Assembly: GCF_037203765.1 (NCBI RefSeq)
Contig: NZ_JBBCAS010000008.1
Span: 62,001-126,000, forward strand
Length of the DNA: 64,000 nucleotides
Reading direction: 5' to 3'
Source: Sediminicola sp037203765
Lineage (GTDB): Bacteria > Bacteroidota > Bacteroidia > Flavobacteriales > Flavobacteriaceae
Under the pieces are notes generated by a model that had not been told where the DNA came from, did no database searches, and saw only the letters and a list, made by a program, of their open reading frames with translations. The position numbers were made by a program, and so were the translations under genes. How positions within the stretch are numbered: position 1 is the stretch's first letter; each line of letters starts with the position of its first letter. Positions 1-9,065 of the stretch are shown here, in pieces.

Positions 1-1509
1 AAAAATACCCAGGGGCTGAGCAACTACCTCAAGAAGGTATATCCCAATGAAGAACTTAAAGTGGTGATCGCCTACGACTGCAGGCACAATAGCGATACCC
101 TGGCCAAAACCGTGGCGGATGTTTTTGCTGCCAATGGCATCAAGGTGTTTTTGTTCTCTGAGTTAAGGACAACCCCCGCCCTTTCCTTTGCCGTGAAGTA
201 TTTGAACTGCCATGCAGGAATTGTTTTAACGGCATCCCATAATCCACCGGAATATAACGGGTATAAGGTCTATTGGACCGATGGAGGTCAAATCGTTCCA
301 CCACAGGACGGGGAAATCATTAAAGAGATCAACAAACTGGCCTTTGAGGACATCAAGTTCAAGGCAGACGGCAGTTTGATACAGTTGATAGATAAAGAGG
401 TTGATGAGGCCTTTATCTCCGAATCGGTAAAAAATGGAAATTTCAATGCCAAAGGAAAAGACGATTTTAAAATTGTATTTACCTCTTTGCACGGAACCTC
501 TATCACTGCCATTCCTGAGGTTTTGAAACGTGCAGGTTACAAAAATGTGACCATCATAGAAGAACAGGCGGTACCTGATGGAAATTTTCCTACCGTTAAA
601 TCTCCCAACCCAGAGGAACCCGAAGCATTGACCATGGCCATACAAAAGGCGGAAGAAATTGGTGCTGATATGGTTATCGGTACCGATCCCGATAGTGACC
701 GATTGGGTATTGCCGTGCGAAATCTCGAAGGGAAAATGGAATTGCTGAACGGTAACCAGACTATGGTGCTCATGACCAAATTCTTGTTGGATCAACGCAA
801 ATCAAAAGGTATGGAAGGGAATGAATTCATCGCCTCAACCATTGTATCCACCCCTATGATGCCGGCCTTGGCCAACGCTTACGGTGTTGAATGCAAGACC
901 GCTCTGACCGGGTTCAAATGGATAGCAAAAATGATCAAGGACTTTCCTGACCAACACTTTGTAGGTGGTGGGGAAGAGAGTTTTGGATTTATGGTGGGTG
1001 ACTTTGTCCGTGACAAGGACGCCGTGACCTCTACCCTTTTGGCCTGTGAAATTGGTGCGAATGCCAAAGCAAATGGAAGTTCCTTCTATGAGGATTTGAT
1101 CGATTGTTATGTCGACTTTGGGCTTTACAAGGAAAAATTGATTTCCATGACAAAAAAGGGAATCTCAGGAGCCCAGGAAATCAAACAGATGATGATCGAT
1201 TATAAGAACAACCCTGTAAAATCCATTGATGGGTCCAAGGTGGTTTTTGTGGACGATTACAATACATCTACCAAAAAAAACATGGTGACGGGTGAGACCT
1301 CGAAGATTGACATCCCTAATTCGAATGTTTTGATCTACACTACGGAAGACGGCACTATTATGGCTGCCAGACCTAGTGGAACGGAACCTAAGATTAAATT
1401 TTACTTTAGCATCAACACTACCTTGGACAAAGCCAGTGATTTTAAAAAGGTAGACGCCCAATTGGACGAAAAGATGAACAGAATCTTAAAAGAACTGAAA
1501 CTCAATTAA
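1..1509 (+). CDS. Phospho-sugar mutase (phosphoglucomutase/phosphomannomutase family), 5' end cut by window
   Basis: The reading frame is open from base 1 with no start, so the gene begins upstream and about 503 codons are visible. It belongs to the alpha-D-phosphohexomutase superfamily, which moves phosphate between C1 and C6 of glucose or mannose through a phosphoserine in the cytosol. Visible motifs in order are TASHNPPEYNG (active serine, near window codon 79), the metal loop GTDPDSDRLG (near 229), the sugar-binding loop GGGEESFGF (near 322) and the phosphate-binding RPSGTEPKIKFY near the C-terminus. A GTG at 61 could be read as a start, but coding similarity clearly continues upstream (NTQGLSNYLKKVYP), so it is internal. 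The stop codon overlaps the start of the ABC exporter by one base, suggesting one operon. Substrate preference (glucose or mannose) cannot be told from the motifs. Confidence 0.93.
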   Translation, partial: KNTQGLSNYLKKVYPNEELKVVIAYDCRHNSDTLAKTVADVFAANGIKVFLFSELRTTPALSFAVKYLNCHAGIVLTASHNPPEYNGYKVYWTDGGQIVPPQDGEIIKEINKLAFEDIKFKADGSLIQLIDKEVDEAFISESVKNGNFNAKGKDDFKIVFTSLHGTSITAIPEVLKRAGYKNVTIIEEQAVPDGNFPTVKSPNPEEPEALTMAIQKAEEIGADMVIGTDPDSDRLGIAVRNLEGKMELLNGNQTMVLMTKFLLDQRKSKGMEGNEFIASTIVSTPMMPALANAYGVECKTALTGFKWIAKMIKDFPDQHFVGGGEESFGFMVGDFVRDKDAVTSTLLACEIGANAKANGSSFYEDLIDCYVDFGLYKEKLISMTKKGISGAQEIKQMMIDYKNNPVKSIDGSKVVFVDDYNTSTKKNMVTGETSKIDIPNSNVLIYTTEDGTIMAARPSGTEPKIKFYFSINTTLDKASDFKKVDAQLDEKMNRILKELKLN

Positions 1510-3335
1510 TGGAGTATTTTAAAAAGATCCTTCGGTTTGCCAAACCTTATCAAAAATACGGCTACCTAAATATTTTCTTCAATATCCTTTATGCCCTTTT
1601 TAGTGCCCTGTCCTTTGCTGCCCTTATCCCAATGTTGGACGTGCTCTTTAAACAGGATAAGAAGGTATTTGTGGAACCTACCTACACCGGTATGGGCAAT
1701 CTAAAGGATTACTTGCAAGAATATATCAATTTCAGGGTTACCGCTTATTCTGGGGACGATGAAATGAAAGGGCTTGTTCTGGTCATTGGACTGGTTCTGA
1801 TACTTTTCCTTTTGAAGAATTTTTTCAATTATTTGGCCATGTATTTCATTACCTTTTTAAGGAATGGGGTATTGAAGGATATCAGAAACAAAATGTACCA
1901 GAAAATTGTGGAACTCCCCATCTCCTACTATTCAGAAAAGAGAAAAGGGGATGTTATTGCAAGGATCACCTCCGATGTTCTGGAAATACAGCATTCCTTT
2001 CTATCCGTTTTGGAACTCATAGTCAGGGAACCATTGACCATTATCTTCACTATCCTTATTATGTTTGGGATCAGTACCAAACTGACCCTTTTCGTATTTA
2101 TTTTTATTCCCGTTGCAGGAATGATCATCTCAAGGATAGGAAAATCATTAAAAAAGAAATCGGACCGCGTGCAGCGGGAACAAGGAGAATTTCTCTCCAT
2201 TGTTGAAGAGACCTTGGGTGGGCTCAGGGTGATCAAGGCTTTTAATGCGGAATCCAAATTCCAGAAAACATTCACGGCTTCTACCTACCGTTTCTTTGAT
2301 TTCTCCAACAAATTGCTCAATAGGCAGAACTTGGCATCCCCAACGGGGGAATTTCTAGGAATTTTGGTCATCGGGGTCCTATTGTGGTTCGGGGGCAAGA
2401 TGGTCTTGATTGACAAAACCTTGGATGCGTCCTCCTTTATCGCATATATGGGATTGGCCTACAACATCCTTACCCCGGCAAAAGCCATCAGCAAAGCTTC
2501 CTATGGGGTCAAAAAAGGTGATGCGGCAGCAGAACGGGTATTGGAAATCTTGGAAACCGAAAATCCAATTGCCGAGATTCAGAACGCCATATCAAAAACA
2601 TCTTTTGACCATGGAGTGTCCATTGAAAAAGTTTCCTTTAAATACGAGGATGAATATGTCCTGAAAAACTTTGATCTTCAGGTTCCCAAAGGGCATACTG
2701 TGGCCTTGGTTGGCCAATCTGGAAGTGGAAAAAGTACCATAGCCAATTTAGTGACACGATTTTACGATGTAAATGAAGGCTCTATTAAAATTGATGGAAC
2801 GGATATCAAACACCTCACCAAAAACTCCCTTCGAAATCTGATGGGTCTGGTGACCCAAGATTCCATATTGTTCAATGACACGGTCAGGAACAACATAGGT
2901 TTAGGGAAGGAAAATGCTTCGGAAGCAGAGATCATCGCAGCTGCAAAGATTGCGAATGCCCACGATTTCATCATGGAATTGCCCCTGGGATATGAGACCA
3001 ATATTGGCGATAGCGGAAACAAACTTAGTGGCGGGCAAAAACAACGATTGTCCATTGCCAGGGCCGTTCTCAAGAACCCTCCTTTGATGATCTTGGACGA
3101 GGCTACTTCAGCCCTTGATACAGAGAGCGAAAGACTGGTGCAGGATGCCTTGGAAAAGATGATGAAAAACAGAACCTCTATCGTAATTGCACACCGTTTG
3201 TCCACCATCCAAAATGCCAACACCATTATTGTATTGCAAAAAGGTGAAATTGTGGAACAGGGATCACACGCACAGTTGTTGGAAGCCAATGGGGTGTACA
3301 AAAAACTGGTGACCATGCAATCTTTTGATTCCTAG
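1509..3335 (+). CDS. ABC exporter, fused permease and ATPase (MsbA/multidrug type)
   Basis: This 608-residue half-transporter has an N-terminal six-helix exporter domain (about residues 1-330) and a C-terminal ATPase. The ATPase shows Walker A GQSGSGKST near residue 401, the signature LSGGQ near 507, Walker B LMILDEATSALD near 528 and the switch histidine in IVIAHRLST. It would act as a homodimer in the inner membrane, pumping lipids, lipid-linked intermediates or drugs outward. The length and architecture match MsbA-like proteins, but nothing in the sequence fixes the substrate. The ATG overlaps the stop of the upstream phosphomutase (TAATG), so translation is probably coupled. Confidence 0.93.
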   Translation: MEYFKKILRFAKPYQKYGYLNIFFNILYALFSALSFAALIPMLDVLFKQDKKVFVEPTYTGMGNLKDYLQEYINFRVTAYSGDDEMKGLVLVIGLVLILFLLKNFFNYLAMYFITFLRNGVLKDIRNKMYQKIVELPISYYSEKRKGDVIARITSDVLEIQHSFLSVLELIVREPLTIIFTILIMFGISTKLTLFVFIFIPVAGMIISRIGKSLKKKSDRVQREQGEFLSIVEETLGGLRVIKAFNAESKFQKTFTASTYRFFDFSNKLLNRQNLASPTGEFLGILVIGVLLWFGGKMVLIDKTLDASSFIAYMGLAYNILTPAKAISKASYGVKKGDAAAERVLEILETENPIAEIQNAISKTSFDHGVSIEKVSFKYEDEYVLKNFDLQVPKGHTVALVGQSGSGKSTIANLVTRFYDVNEGSIKIDGTDIKHLTKNSLRNLMGLVTQDSILFNDTVRNNIGLGKENASEAEIIAAAKIANAHDFIMELPLGYETNIGDSGNKLSGGQKQRLSIARAVLKNPPLMILDEATSALDTESERLVQDALEKMMKNRTSIVIAHRLSTIQNANTIIVLQKGEIVEQGSHAQLLEANGVYKKLVTMQSFDS

Positions 3336-3412
3336 TTTATTATGAGTAGATTTAGGGTGGCATGATCAAAAACTCATCCATACCAATTAAACCATTGCCA
3401 ATATAAACAGTC

Positions 3413-3428
3413 TTATATTTAAATATAA
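3413..3428 (+). promoter_or_regulatory. 16-bp palindrome containing a -7-like element upstream of the ECF sigma gene
   Basis: The 16 bases from 3413 are a perfect inverted repeat made only of A and T. They contain TATATTTA (3414-3421), one base off the Bacteroidota -7 consensus TAnnTTTG. I see no TTG at the expected -33 spacing. Transcription would begin about 14 bases before the TTG start at 3439. AT-only palindromes can occur by chance, so operator function is inference. Confidence 0.4.
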
Positions 3429-3438
3429 ACAACCTCTT

Positions 3439-3981
3439 TTGATATCGGAAGCATCTTTAGTAGACCAATTAAAGGACAAGGGCACCCAATCCCAAGCTTT
3501 TGAAGTATTGATCAATACTTACAAAGAACGACTGTATTGGCACATACGAAGGATTGTACTGGACCATGATGATGCGGACGACGTACTACAAAACACCTTC
3601 ATCAAGGTTTATAAAAATATAGATGGCTTTAAGGGCGATAGCAAATTGTTCTCTTGGATGTATAGAATAGCAACCAACGAGGCCTTGAGTTTCTTGAAGG
3701 TAAAATCCAAAAAATTGGGTATTTCCAATGAAGAACTTCAAAATCATATCGTAGACAACTTGCGGGCAGATGTTTATTTTGAAGGGGAAGAAATACAGTT
3801 AAAGCTTCAAAAGGCCATAGCGGAATTACCTGAAAAGCAAAAATTGGTATTCAATATGAGGTATTTTGAGGAGTTGAAATACGAAGAAATTTCTAAAATT
3901 TTAGATACATCCGTGGGGGCCCTAAAGGCTTCCTATCATTTGGCTGCCAAAAAAATTGAAGCATTTTTAAAGAGCGATTAA
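3439..3981 (+). CDS. RNA polymerase ECF-type sigma-70 factor
   Basis: This 180-residue protein has the two ECF domains. Region 2 (about residues 25-90) carries YKERLYWHIRRIV, DADDVLQNTFIKVYKN and FSWMYRIATNEA; region 4 (about 120-175) carries LPEKQKLVFNMRYFEELKYEEISKILDTSVGALKASYHLAAKKI. It directs RNA polymerase to a small regulon. The start is TTG at 3439: no ATG lies upstream in frame, and flavobacterial homologues begin with the same ISEASL peptide. It heads a three-gene set with the membrane protein at 4015 and the sensor-like protein at 4523, an arrangement recurrent in Flavobacteriaceae. Control by the two downstream proteins is inference. Confidence 0.93.
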   Translation: MISEASLVDQLKDKGTQSQAFEVLINTYKERLYWHIRRIVLDHDDADDVLQNTFIKVYKNIDGFKGDSKLFSWMYRIATNEALSFLKVKSKKLGISNEELQNHIVDNLRADVYFEGEEIQLKLQKAIAELPEKQKLVFNMRYFEELKYEEISKILDTSVGALKASYHLAAKKIEAFLKSD

Positions 3982-4014
3982 ACCTTTTAAGGAATTGAAG
4001 GTCAAACTAAAAGC

Positions 4015-4533
4015 ATGAAAGAAAAGGATAAACATAGCGGATTTAAAACCCCTGAAGGTTACTTTGAAGGGTTCAATGAATCCCTCATGGACAAAATAAA
4101 GGAACAGAGCCATAGCATCCCCAAAAATGATGGTATGACGGTTCCCGATGGCTATTTCGAGAGCTTGAACCAACAAATTCTTTCAAAAGCAAAAGCTGGG
4201 GAGACCAAGGTCATTCCACTTCATAATAATTACAAAAAATATTACTTAACGGCCATTGCCGTTGCCGCATCCCTATTATTGATAATTGGGCTGCAGTGGA
4301 AAAATGAGAATGCATACACTTTTGATGATTTGGCAGCATCTGAGATAGAGCAGTACTTTGAGGCCCATGATTTTGATATGACCTCCTATGAGATTGCCGA
4401 GATAATGCCCATTGATGATCTACAAATTGAAGATATGCTTCTCAAAGAAATTAAAGATGAAAATATTGCAGATTATCTCAATGACAATATTGACATGTTT
4501 GAAGAACTAAATTTAGAAAATCATGATTATTAA
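4015..4533 (+). CDS. Single-pass membrane protein of the ECF-sigma triad, possible anti-sigma
   Basis: This 172-residue protein is of unknown function. The N-terminal cytosolic part holds two similar segments, GYFEGFNESLMDKI and GYFESLNQQILSKA, that look like an internal duplication. One membrane helix (TAIAVAASLLLIIGLQW, about residues 77-93) is followed by a very acidic C-terminal part with repeated I-DD-L-I-E-ML themes. The position 33 bases after an ECF sigma gene, the single helix and the inside/outside layout suggest an anti-sigma or anti-sigma-like partner, but I see no ZAS zinc motif (HxxxCxxC). The end overlaps the next gene by 11 bases, pointing to coupled translation. Confidence 0.8.
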   Translation: MKEKDKHSGFKTPEGYFEGFNESLMDKIKEQSHSIPKNDGMTVPDGYFESLNQQILSKAKAGETKVIPLHNNYKKYYLTAIAVAASLLLIIGLQWKNENAYTFDDLAASEIEQYFEAHDFDMTSYEIAEIMPIDDLQIEDMLLKEIKDENIADYLNDNIDMFEELNLENHDY

Positions 4534-4969
4534 TAAAAATATAGCAACATTGGGACTGATGTTTTTGATCACGTTCTTTTCAATTGCACAGGATAGAGCA
4601 GATAGGGAGAAAATAAAGACCTTAAAAGTAGCCTTTATTACAGAACGATTGGACCTCAGCAGTAAGGAAGCCCAATTATTTTGGCCCATTTATAACGAGC
4701 ACGAGTCCACTGTTGAGGCTTTAAGGGTAAAGGAATGGTCTCAGGTACGCTACAAAATAAAGAACGCCAATAACCTCACGGAAAAAGAAGCCGATGCTTT
4801 ACTGGAACTTTACAATGCCTTGGAAAAAGAAAAACAAGATTCATATGTACGTATGTTTTCCAAGTTAAAAAATGTGCTCTCCAGCAAAAAGACCTTGTTG
4901 CTCATACAGAGTGAAAGTGATTTTAAACGGCAATTGATGAAGATGTACCGACAAAAACAAGGCAATTAG
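4523..4969 (+). CDS. Periplasmic sensor-like protein of the ECF-sigma cluster (Spy/CpxP-like helical protein)
   Basis: This 148-residue exported protein has a signal peptide (about residues 1-22, ending SIAQ). The mature part is predicted all helical, with LTEKEADALLELYNALEKEKQDSYVRM-like charged helices, resembling the group annotated in Flavobacteriia as 'sensor of ECF-type sigma factor' and the Spy/CpxP periplasmic chaperone fold. It probably senses envelope state and feeds the sigma factor two genes upstream; this role comes from context, not from a catalytic motif. It overlaps the preceding gene by 11 bases and is followed by a strong terminator. Confidence 0.8.
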   Translation: MIINKNIATLGLMFLITFFSIAQDRADREKIKTLKVAFITERLDLSSKEAQLFWPIYNEHESTVEALRVKEWSQVRYKIKNANNLTEKEADALLELYNALEKEKQDSYVRMFSKLKNVLSSKKTLLLIQSESDFKRQLMKMYRQKQGN

Positions 4970-4973
4970 CAAT

Positions 4974-5004
4974 AAAAAAACCTAGGGAGTTCCTAGGTTT
5001 TTTT
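4974..5004. terminator. Bidirectional intrinsic terminator
   Basis: The stem AAAACCTAGG/CCTAGGTTTT encloses the loop GAGTT, with a run of A before and T after, so it can stop transcription from both the sigma cluster (plus) and the YCF48-like gene (minus), which converge here. Confidence 0.85.
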
Positions 5005-5020
5005 GTTTTGTAGCCCATCT

Positions 5021-6049
5021 TTATTTAAACGTCAATTTTGCAATACGCCCACTACCCGCGGCATAGGCTATGGAATCATTTAGAAAGCGAAGGGTATAAA
5101 AAGGTTCATCGGAGAGCTTTTTCCAATTGGATCCCATATCCCCTGAATATGAAATACCATTAAAACCAACTGCCACCAAATCATTTCCTCCACCATGGGG
5201 CACAAATTGTACACAGCTCATGTAACCGGGATCTTTTCCGTCTGCCACTAACTGCCACGATTTGCCACCATCCCTGGTCACGGCCTTATTGGAACGGTTG
5301 TTTTCGGGCTTGGTATAATCACCCCCAATGGCAAACCCCAAATTACTATCGAAAAAAGCGATGGAATATATTCCCTCTGTCTCCGTTTTATTGAGGATGG
5401 GAGTGCTAAAAACTGTCCATGTCTTTCCCTTATCCGGAGAGTAATAGACATTGCCTTTGGTGGTGGCAATCCATGTATCCCCGCCTATCATGTCTATATT
5501 GGTATTGCTTGCTGCAAATGCCCCTTCCCCGTTACTTGCTTTAGGCAAGGAACTGCATGGCATTTTATTCCAAGTACTCCCTCCGTCCCTAGTAATTATT
5601 ATAGATAAACACCCATCCATGCTATCGCCTATGGCAATGCCTTCCTTATTGTTCCAAAACTTCATGGCATCGTAAAACACCCTGTCATCTTCCTCTTTGT
5701 AGACCAATTCCATATTTCCTTGATCACCCGTTTTGTATAATAATGCCGGATTTGCAATGGAAAGCATAAAAAAATCGGTAGCTGTATGTGCTACGGCCCT
5801 GAATTGGGGAAGGATACTATCGTAAGCTTGAACATTTGTCCTAACGATACCCTGATTCAAGTCGACCGATCCAAATACGCCCTTATTCGCTGCAAAGGCC
5901 AGGCTGCCATCCATTAGTTCAATAGCCCTGATACTCAAGGAATCTTCATAAATGGGTTCAATGGCAACGGAAGAATATTGGAGTGATTTGGATTTGTTGT
6001 CACACGAAACAATAATCATCAGTGCAAATAGAGCAGATAAATATTTCAT
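5021..6049 (-). CDS. YCF48/BNR-repeat lipoprotein
   Basis: This 343-residue predicted lipoprotein starts at the ATG at 6049, which gives a proper signal peptide ending at the lipobox IIVSC. An ATG six codons upstream would put charged residues before it. The mature part is a beta-propeller of the YCF48/BNR kind, with repeats TRDGGSTWNK, SPDKGKTWTV, TRDGGKSWQL and SGDMGSNWKK. In plants and cyanobacteria YCF48 helps assemble photosystem II. Bacteroidota homologues are usually annotated 'oxidoreductase', without experimental support that I know of. It probably acts at the outer or inner membrane facing the periplasm; function unknown. Confidence 0.85.
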   Translation of the reverse strand: MKYLSALFALMIIVSCDNKSKSLQYSSVAIEPIYEDSLSIRAIELMDGSLAFAANKGVFGSVDLNQGIVRTNVQAYDSILPQFRAVAHTATDFFMLSIANPALLYKTGDQGNMELVYKEEDDRVFYDAMKFWNNKEGIAIGDSMDGCLSIIITRDGGSTWNKMPCSSLPKASNGEGAFAASNTNIDMIGGDTWIATTKGNVYYSPDKGKTWTVFSTPILNKTETEGIYSIAFFDSNLGFAIGGDYTKPENNRSNKAVTRDGGKSWQLVADGKDPGYMSCVQFVPHGGGNDLVAVGFNGISYSGDMGSNWKKLSDEPFYTLRFLNDSIAYAAGSGRIAKLTFK

Positions 6050-6094
6050 AGGTATAAATTTCACCAAAAATAAACGGATTACCTTCTAAAACAA

Positions 6095-6102
6095 TACCTT
6101 TG
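6095..6102 (+). promoter_or_regulatory. Candidate -7 promoter element for the rRNA methyltransferase gene
   Basis: TACCTTTG matches the Bacteroidota consensus TAnnTTTG exactly and lies 18 bases before the ATG at 6121. No TTG is seen at the -33 spacing. Confidence 0.5.
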
Positions 6103-6120
6103 CAACCTTAATTTTTTGGA

Positions 6121-7332
6121 ATGCGATTACATAGAAATCTAGTATTTGGAGTTATTGATGCGTTGAACTTTATCTTTAACGAGAATGAGTATGCGGATAA
6201 GGTGGTAGAAAAAGTATTGAAGTACGATAAGCGATGGGGAGCTAGAGACAGGGCATTTATTGCAGAGACGACTTATGATATAGTTCGCTGGAAGCGATTA
6301 TACACTGAAATTGCGGAAGTAAAGGCTCCTTATAAAAGAGCTGATCTATTTCGTATATGGGCAGTGTGGGCCGTACTGAGAGGTATAGAACTTCCCGATT
6401 GGAAGCAAATAGAACCTACACCTACAAGACGAATAAAAGGAAAGTTCGATGAACTCTCAAAGATTAGAAAGTACAGGGAATCTGTGCCCGACTGGTTGGA
6501 TGAAATGGGTGAAAAAGCTCTGGGCGATGAATTGTGGACCAAAGAACTGCATGCACTCAATGAGCAGGCAGATGTTATTTTAAGGGCAAATACCCTAAAG
6601 ACCACACCGATAAAATTACATGATATTTTATTGGAGCTGAACGTAGATACGGAGTTTATCAAGGGCTATCCAGATGCCCTAAAGCTTAAGGAACGCAGCA
6701 ATGTATTTACTACACAGGCCTTTAAGGATGGTCTATTTGAGGTTCAGGACGCGTCATCCCAAATGGTTGCTGAATTCTTGGATGTAAAACCGGGCCAAAG
6801 AGTGGTAGATACCTGCGCCGGGGCCGGGGGCAAAACCCTTCACTTGGCGGCACTCATGGAAAACAAGGGCCAGCTTATAGCCCTGGATATCTATTCCCGT
6901 AAATTGGCTGAACTGAAAAGACGTGCCAAACGTGCCGGTGCCCACAATGTGGAGACCAGAGAAATAGATTCTACCAAGGTGATCAAGAAGTTGCACAACA
7001 GTGCGGATAGGGTGCTTATAGATGCCCCATGTACTGGCCTAGGTGTCTTGAGAAGAAATCCCGATGCAAAATGGAAAATGCAACCCGAATTCTTGGAGAA
7101 AATCACGGCAACACAGAAGCAAATCCTAAGCGATTATAGCAAAATGGTAAAACCGGGTGGTAAATTGGTATATGCCACTTGTTCCATATTACCACAGGAA
7201 AACAGCGAACAGGTCAAGACTTTTTTGGAATCTGAGGAAGGGAAAGACTTCGCCTTGGTCCAGGACAAAAATATATATGCCTCTGTTGAAGGATTTGACG
7301 GTTTTTATATGGCTTTAATGCAAAAAAAATAA
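6121..7332 (+). CDS. rRNA (cytosine-5) methyltransferase, RsmB/NOP2-Sun family
   Basis: This 403-residue SAM-dependent RNA m5C methyltransferase is cytosolic and modifies rRNA. An N-terminal NusB-like helical region (about 1-140) precedes the Rossmann methyltransferase domain. The domain shows the SAM motif DTCAGAGGKTLHLAA near residue 235, the catalytic/release cysteine in IDAPCTGLGVLRRNPDAKWK (Cys304) and the nucleophile cysteine in YATCSILPQEN (Cys354). The two-cysteine pattern is diagnostic of the NOP2/Sun family. Length is near that of E. coli RsmB (429), but the exact rRNA target cannot be assigned. It stands alone between divergent and convergent neighbours. Confidence 0.92.
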   Translation: MRLHRNLVFGVIDALNFIFNENEYADKVVEKVLKYDKRWGARDRAFIAETTYDIVRWKRLYTEIAEVKAPYKRADLFRIWAVWAVLRGIELPDWKQIEPTPTRRIKGKFDELSKIRKYRESVPDWLDEMGEKALGDELWTKELHALNEQADVILRANTLKTTPIKLHDILLELNVDTEFIKGYPDALKLKERSNVFTTQAFKDGLFEVQDASSQMVAEFLDVKPGQRVVDTCAGAGGKTLHLAALMENKGQLIALDIYSRKLAELKRRAKRAGAHNVETREIDSTKVIKKLHNSADRVLIDAPCTGLGVLRRNPDAKWKMQPEFLEKITATQKQILSDYSKMVKPGGKLVYATCSILPQENSEQVKTFLESEEGKDFALVQDKNIYASVEGFDGFYMALMQKK

Positions 7333-7350
7333 TTCTTTTCATACCATAAT

Positions 7351-7384
7351 AAAAAAAGGTATGATTGTGGTCATACCTTTTTTT
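7351..7384. terminator. Bidirectional intrinsic terminator
   Basis: The stem GGTATGA/TCATACC (7358-7364 with 7371-7377) has a 6-base loop and is flanked by A and T runs. It lies between the convergent methyltransferase and M20 genes and can serve both. Confidence 0.88.
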
Positions 7385-7408
7385 TATCCCAAAAAACAAA
7401 AGACTACA

Positions 7409-9013
7409 CTACTTTTCCAAGGTAGGGTAACTTACACCCAGTTGTTCCAGATAGGTATCGTATTTGGTTTCATCAAAATAATACGCTTCCAATGCAGACC
7501 TATACTGATCCATTTTATCCTGGTTAAGATAGGTAGGCGGCAAATCTGCCTCGGTGATCATGGGCTGATATTTGGTTTCTTTACTCTGCTCATTATTAAA
7601 GTATTCCCAAGCCTGAGTCAGTAGTTGGGGTTTCAGCAGAAAGTCCAAAATGGTCATTGCTTCGGCCTTGGCCCCTGCCACCACTCCCTTATGGGCTATA
7701 GGTGTGGCCATGGCTATGGCATTGCTCCAATGGTGCCCTTGAAGGCCTGGAATATTGGACGGAAATCTTAAGGTGACCGTAGGCACCTTCCAGGATACAT
7801 CGCCTATATCATCGGAACCACCGCTGACAGGATCTTTCACGGGGAGACCCAAAGGATCCAAAACGGTATTTAGACCTTCGATCTTATCCGAATTCACTTC
7901 CTTTTGCACGGCCTTGGCCAAAGATTGGTCCGCTTCGGACCATGTAGGCAAGCCTACCTTTTGAATATTGGCATACATGCGCTCTGCTATCACCTTATTG
8001 TAATGTCTGGGCCATGCAGTACCCAAAACTTTTGATTTTACACTAGTGCCCGTCATCAATGCCGCACCTTGGGCTATATCATTGGCTTCCTTGTACATTT
8101 CCATAATCCCTTCATAGGTTACATCCCTAAAATAATACCATATGGACGCCTTGGAAGGCACTACATTGGGCTGATCCCCTGCATCCGTAAAAATGGAATG
8201 TGATCTTTTTAAGGGGTGTAGATGCTCCCTTTTATAATTCCATCCAATATTCATTAGTTCCGCAGCGTCCAGGGCACTGCGACCCCTCCATGGCGATCCC
8301 GCAGAATGTGCTGCTTCCCCTTCAAAGGAATATTCCACAGAAATGAGACCTGTTCCCTTTGTTGGTCCCCAAGAAACCTCTAAGTTGTCTCCTACGTGTG
8401 TAAAAATGCACATATCAATTTTATCAAAAAGGCCATCCCTAACATACCACGCCTTGGCAGCTACCAATTCTTCAGCTATTCCGGGCCAAATAACCAAAGT
8501 GCCTTTAATCTGTTCCCTTTCCATAATCTGTTTTACGGCAAGGGCTGCGCTAATATTCAGAGGGATCCCAGAGTTATGTCCCTCGCCATGACCAGGCGCA
8601 CCCTCCACTATTGGTTTATGATAAGCAACACCAGGATATTGTGACGCTTTTGGAATACAGTCAACATCACTTCCCAAGGCTATCACAGGGCCATCCCCGT
8701 TGTTCCATCTTGCGAACCAGGCCGTTGGAATCCCAGAAATGGAAGTCTCTATTTCAAAACCATTGTCCTTGAGCACTCCGGTGAGATATTTGGAAGATTC
8801 TACTTCCTGAAAACCCAATTCCGAAAAACTAAAAATTTTATCCACCATGACCTGAGCCTGTTTGGCATTGGCCTGTACAATCTGAGCGGCCTCCGCCTTT
8901 AATTTTTCCACCTGCTTTTCGGAATATTTCTTTTGGGCAAGCCCAACATTCATGGTCCCAACAAGCATTAAAGCAACAATGCCGTTGGAGTACTTTGTAA
9001 AACGATGTTTCAT
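7409..9013 (-). CDS. Secreted M20-family amidohydrolase (AbgB-like, p-aminobenzoyl-glutamate hydrolase type)
   Basis: This 534-residue exported zinc hydrolase has an N-terminal signal peptide ending at GLAQ (residue 27). M20 motifs are present: ALGSDVDCIP (about 112-121), GHGEGHNSG (141-149), the dimerisation-domain segment EAAHSAGSPWRGRSALDA, and VSGGSDDIGDVSW near residue 395 (second-metal region). The overall pattern and length match the aminobenzoyl-glutamate utilisation protein B (AbgB) group, which cleaves amide-linked glutamate or other N-acyl amino acids. No AbgA or AbgT partner is nearby, so the substrate is open, and a periplasmic peptide/amide hydrolase role is a safer statement. 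It has its own promoter and converges on a shared terminator. Confidence 0.9.
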   Translation of the reverse strand: MKHRFTKYSNGIVALMLVGTMNVGLAQKKYSEKQVEKLKAEAAQIVQANAKQAQVMVDKIFSFSELGFQEVESSKYLTGVLKDNGFEIETSISGIPTAWFARWNNGDGPVIALGSDVDCIPKASQYPGVAYHKPIVEGAPGHGEGHNSGIPLNISAALAVKQIMEREQIKGTLVIWPGIAEELVAAKAWYVRDGLFDKIDMCIFTHVGDNLEVSWGPTKGTGLISVEYSFEGEAAHSAGSPWRGRSALDAAELMNIGWNYKREHLHPLKRSHSIFTDAGDQPNVVPSKASIWYYFRDVTYEGIMEMYKEANDIAQGAALMTGTSVKSKVLGTAWPRHYNKVIAERMYANIQKVGLPTWSEADQSLAKAVQKEVNSDKIEGLNTVLDPLGLPVKDPVSGGSDDIGDVSWKVPTVTLRFPSNIPGLQGHHWSNAIAMATPIAHKGVVAGAKAEAMTILDFLLKPQLLTQAWEYFNNEQSKETKYQPMITEADLPPTYLNQDKMDQYRSALEAYYFDETKYDTYLEQLGVSYPTLEK

Positions 9014-9034
9014 AAGGTATACTTTAGATGAATT

Positions 9035-9065
9035 TAAATTTAAATGATTTTTGGTTCATTATCAA
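9035..9065 (-). promoter_or_regulatory. Candidate promoter of the M20 amidohydrolase
   Basis: On the minus strand a TTG (9065-9063) is followed after 20 bases by TAAATTTA (9042-9035), close to the Bacteroidota TTG/TAnnTTTG promoter. The ATG follows 21 bases after the -7 element. Confidence 0.5.

Noticed and set aside
226..795. Long minus-strand open frame inside the phosphomutase gene
   Set aside because: It is a frame shadow of the plus-strand gene, whose catalytic motifs are unmistakable; the shadow has no recognisable motifs.
5021..6049. YCF48-like gene as evidence of photosynthesis
   Set aside because: YCF48-like/BNR lipoproteins are common in non-photosynthetic Bacteroidota, and no photosynthesis gene is present.
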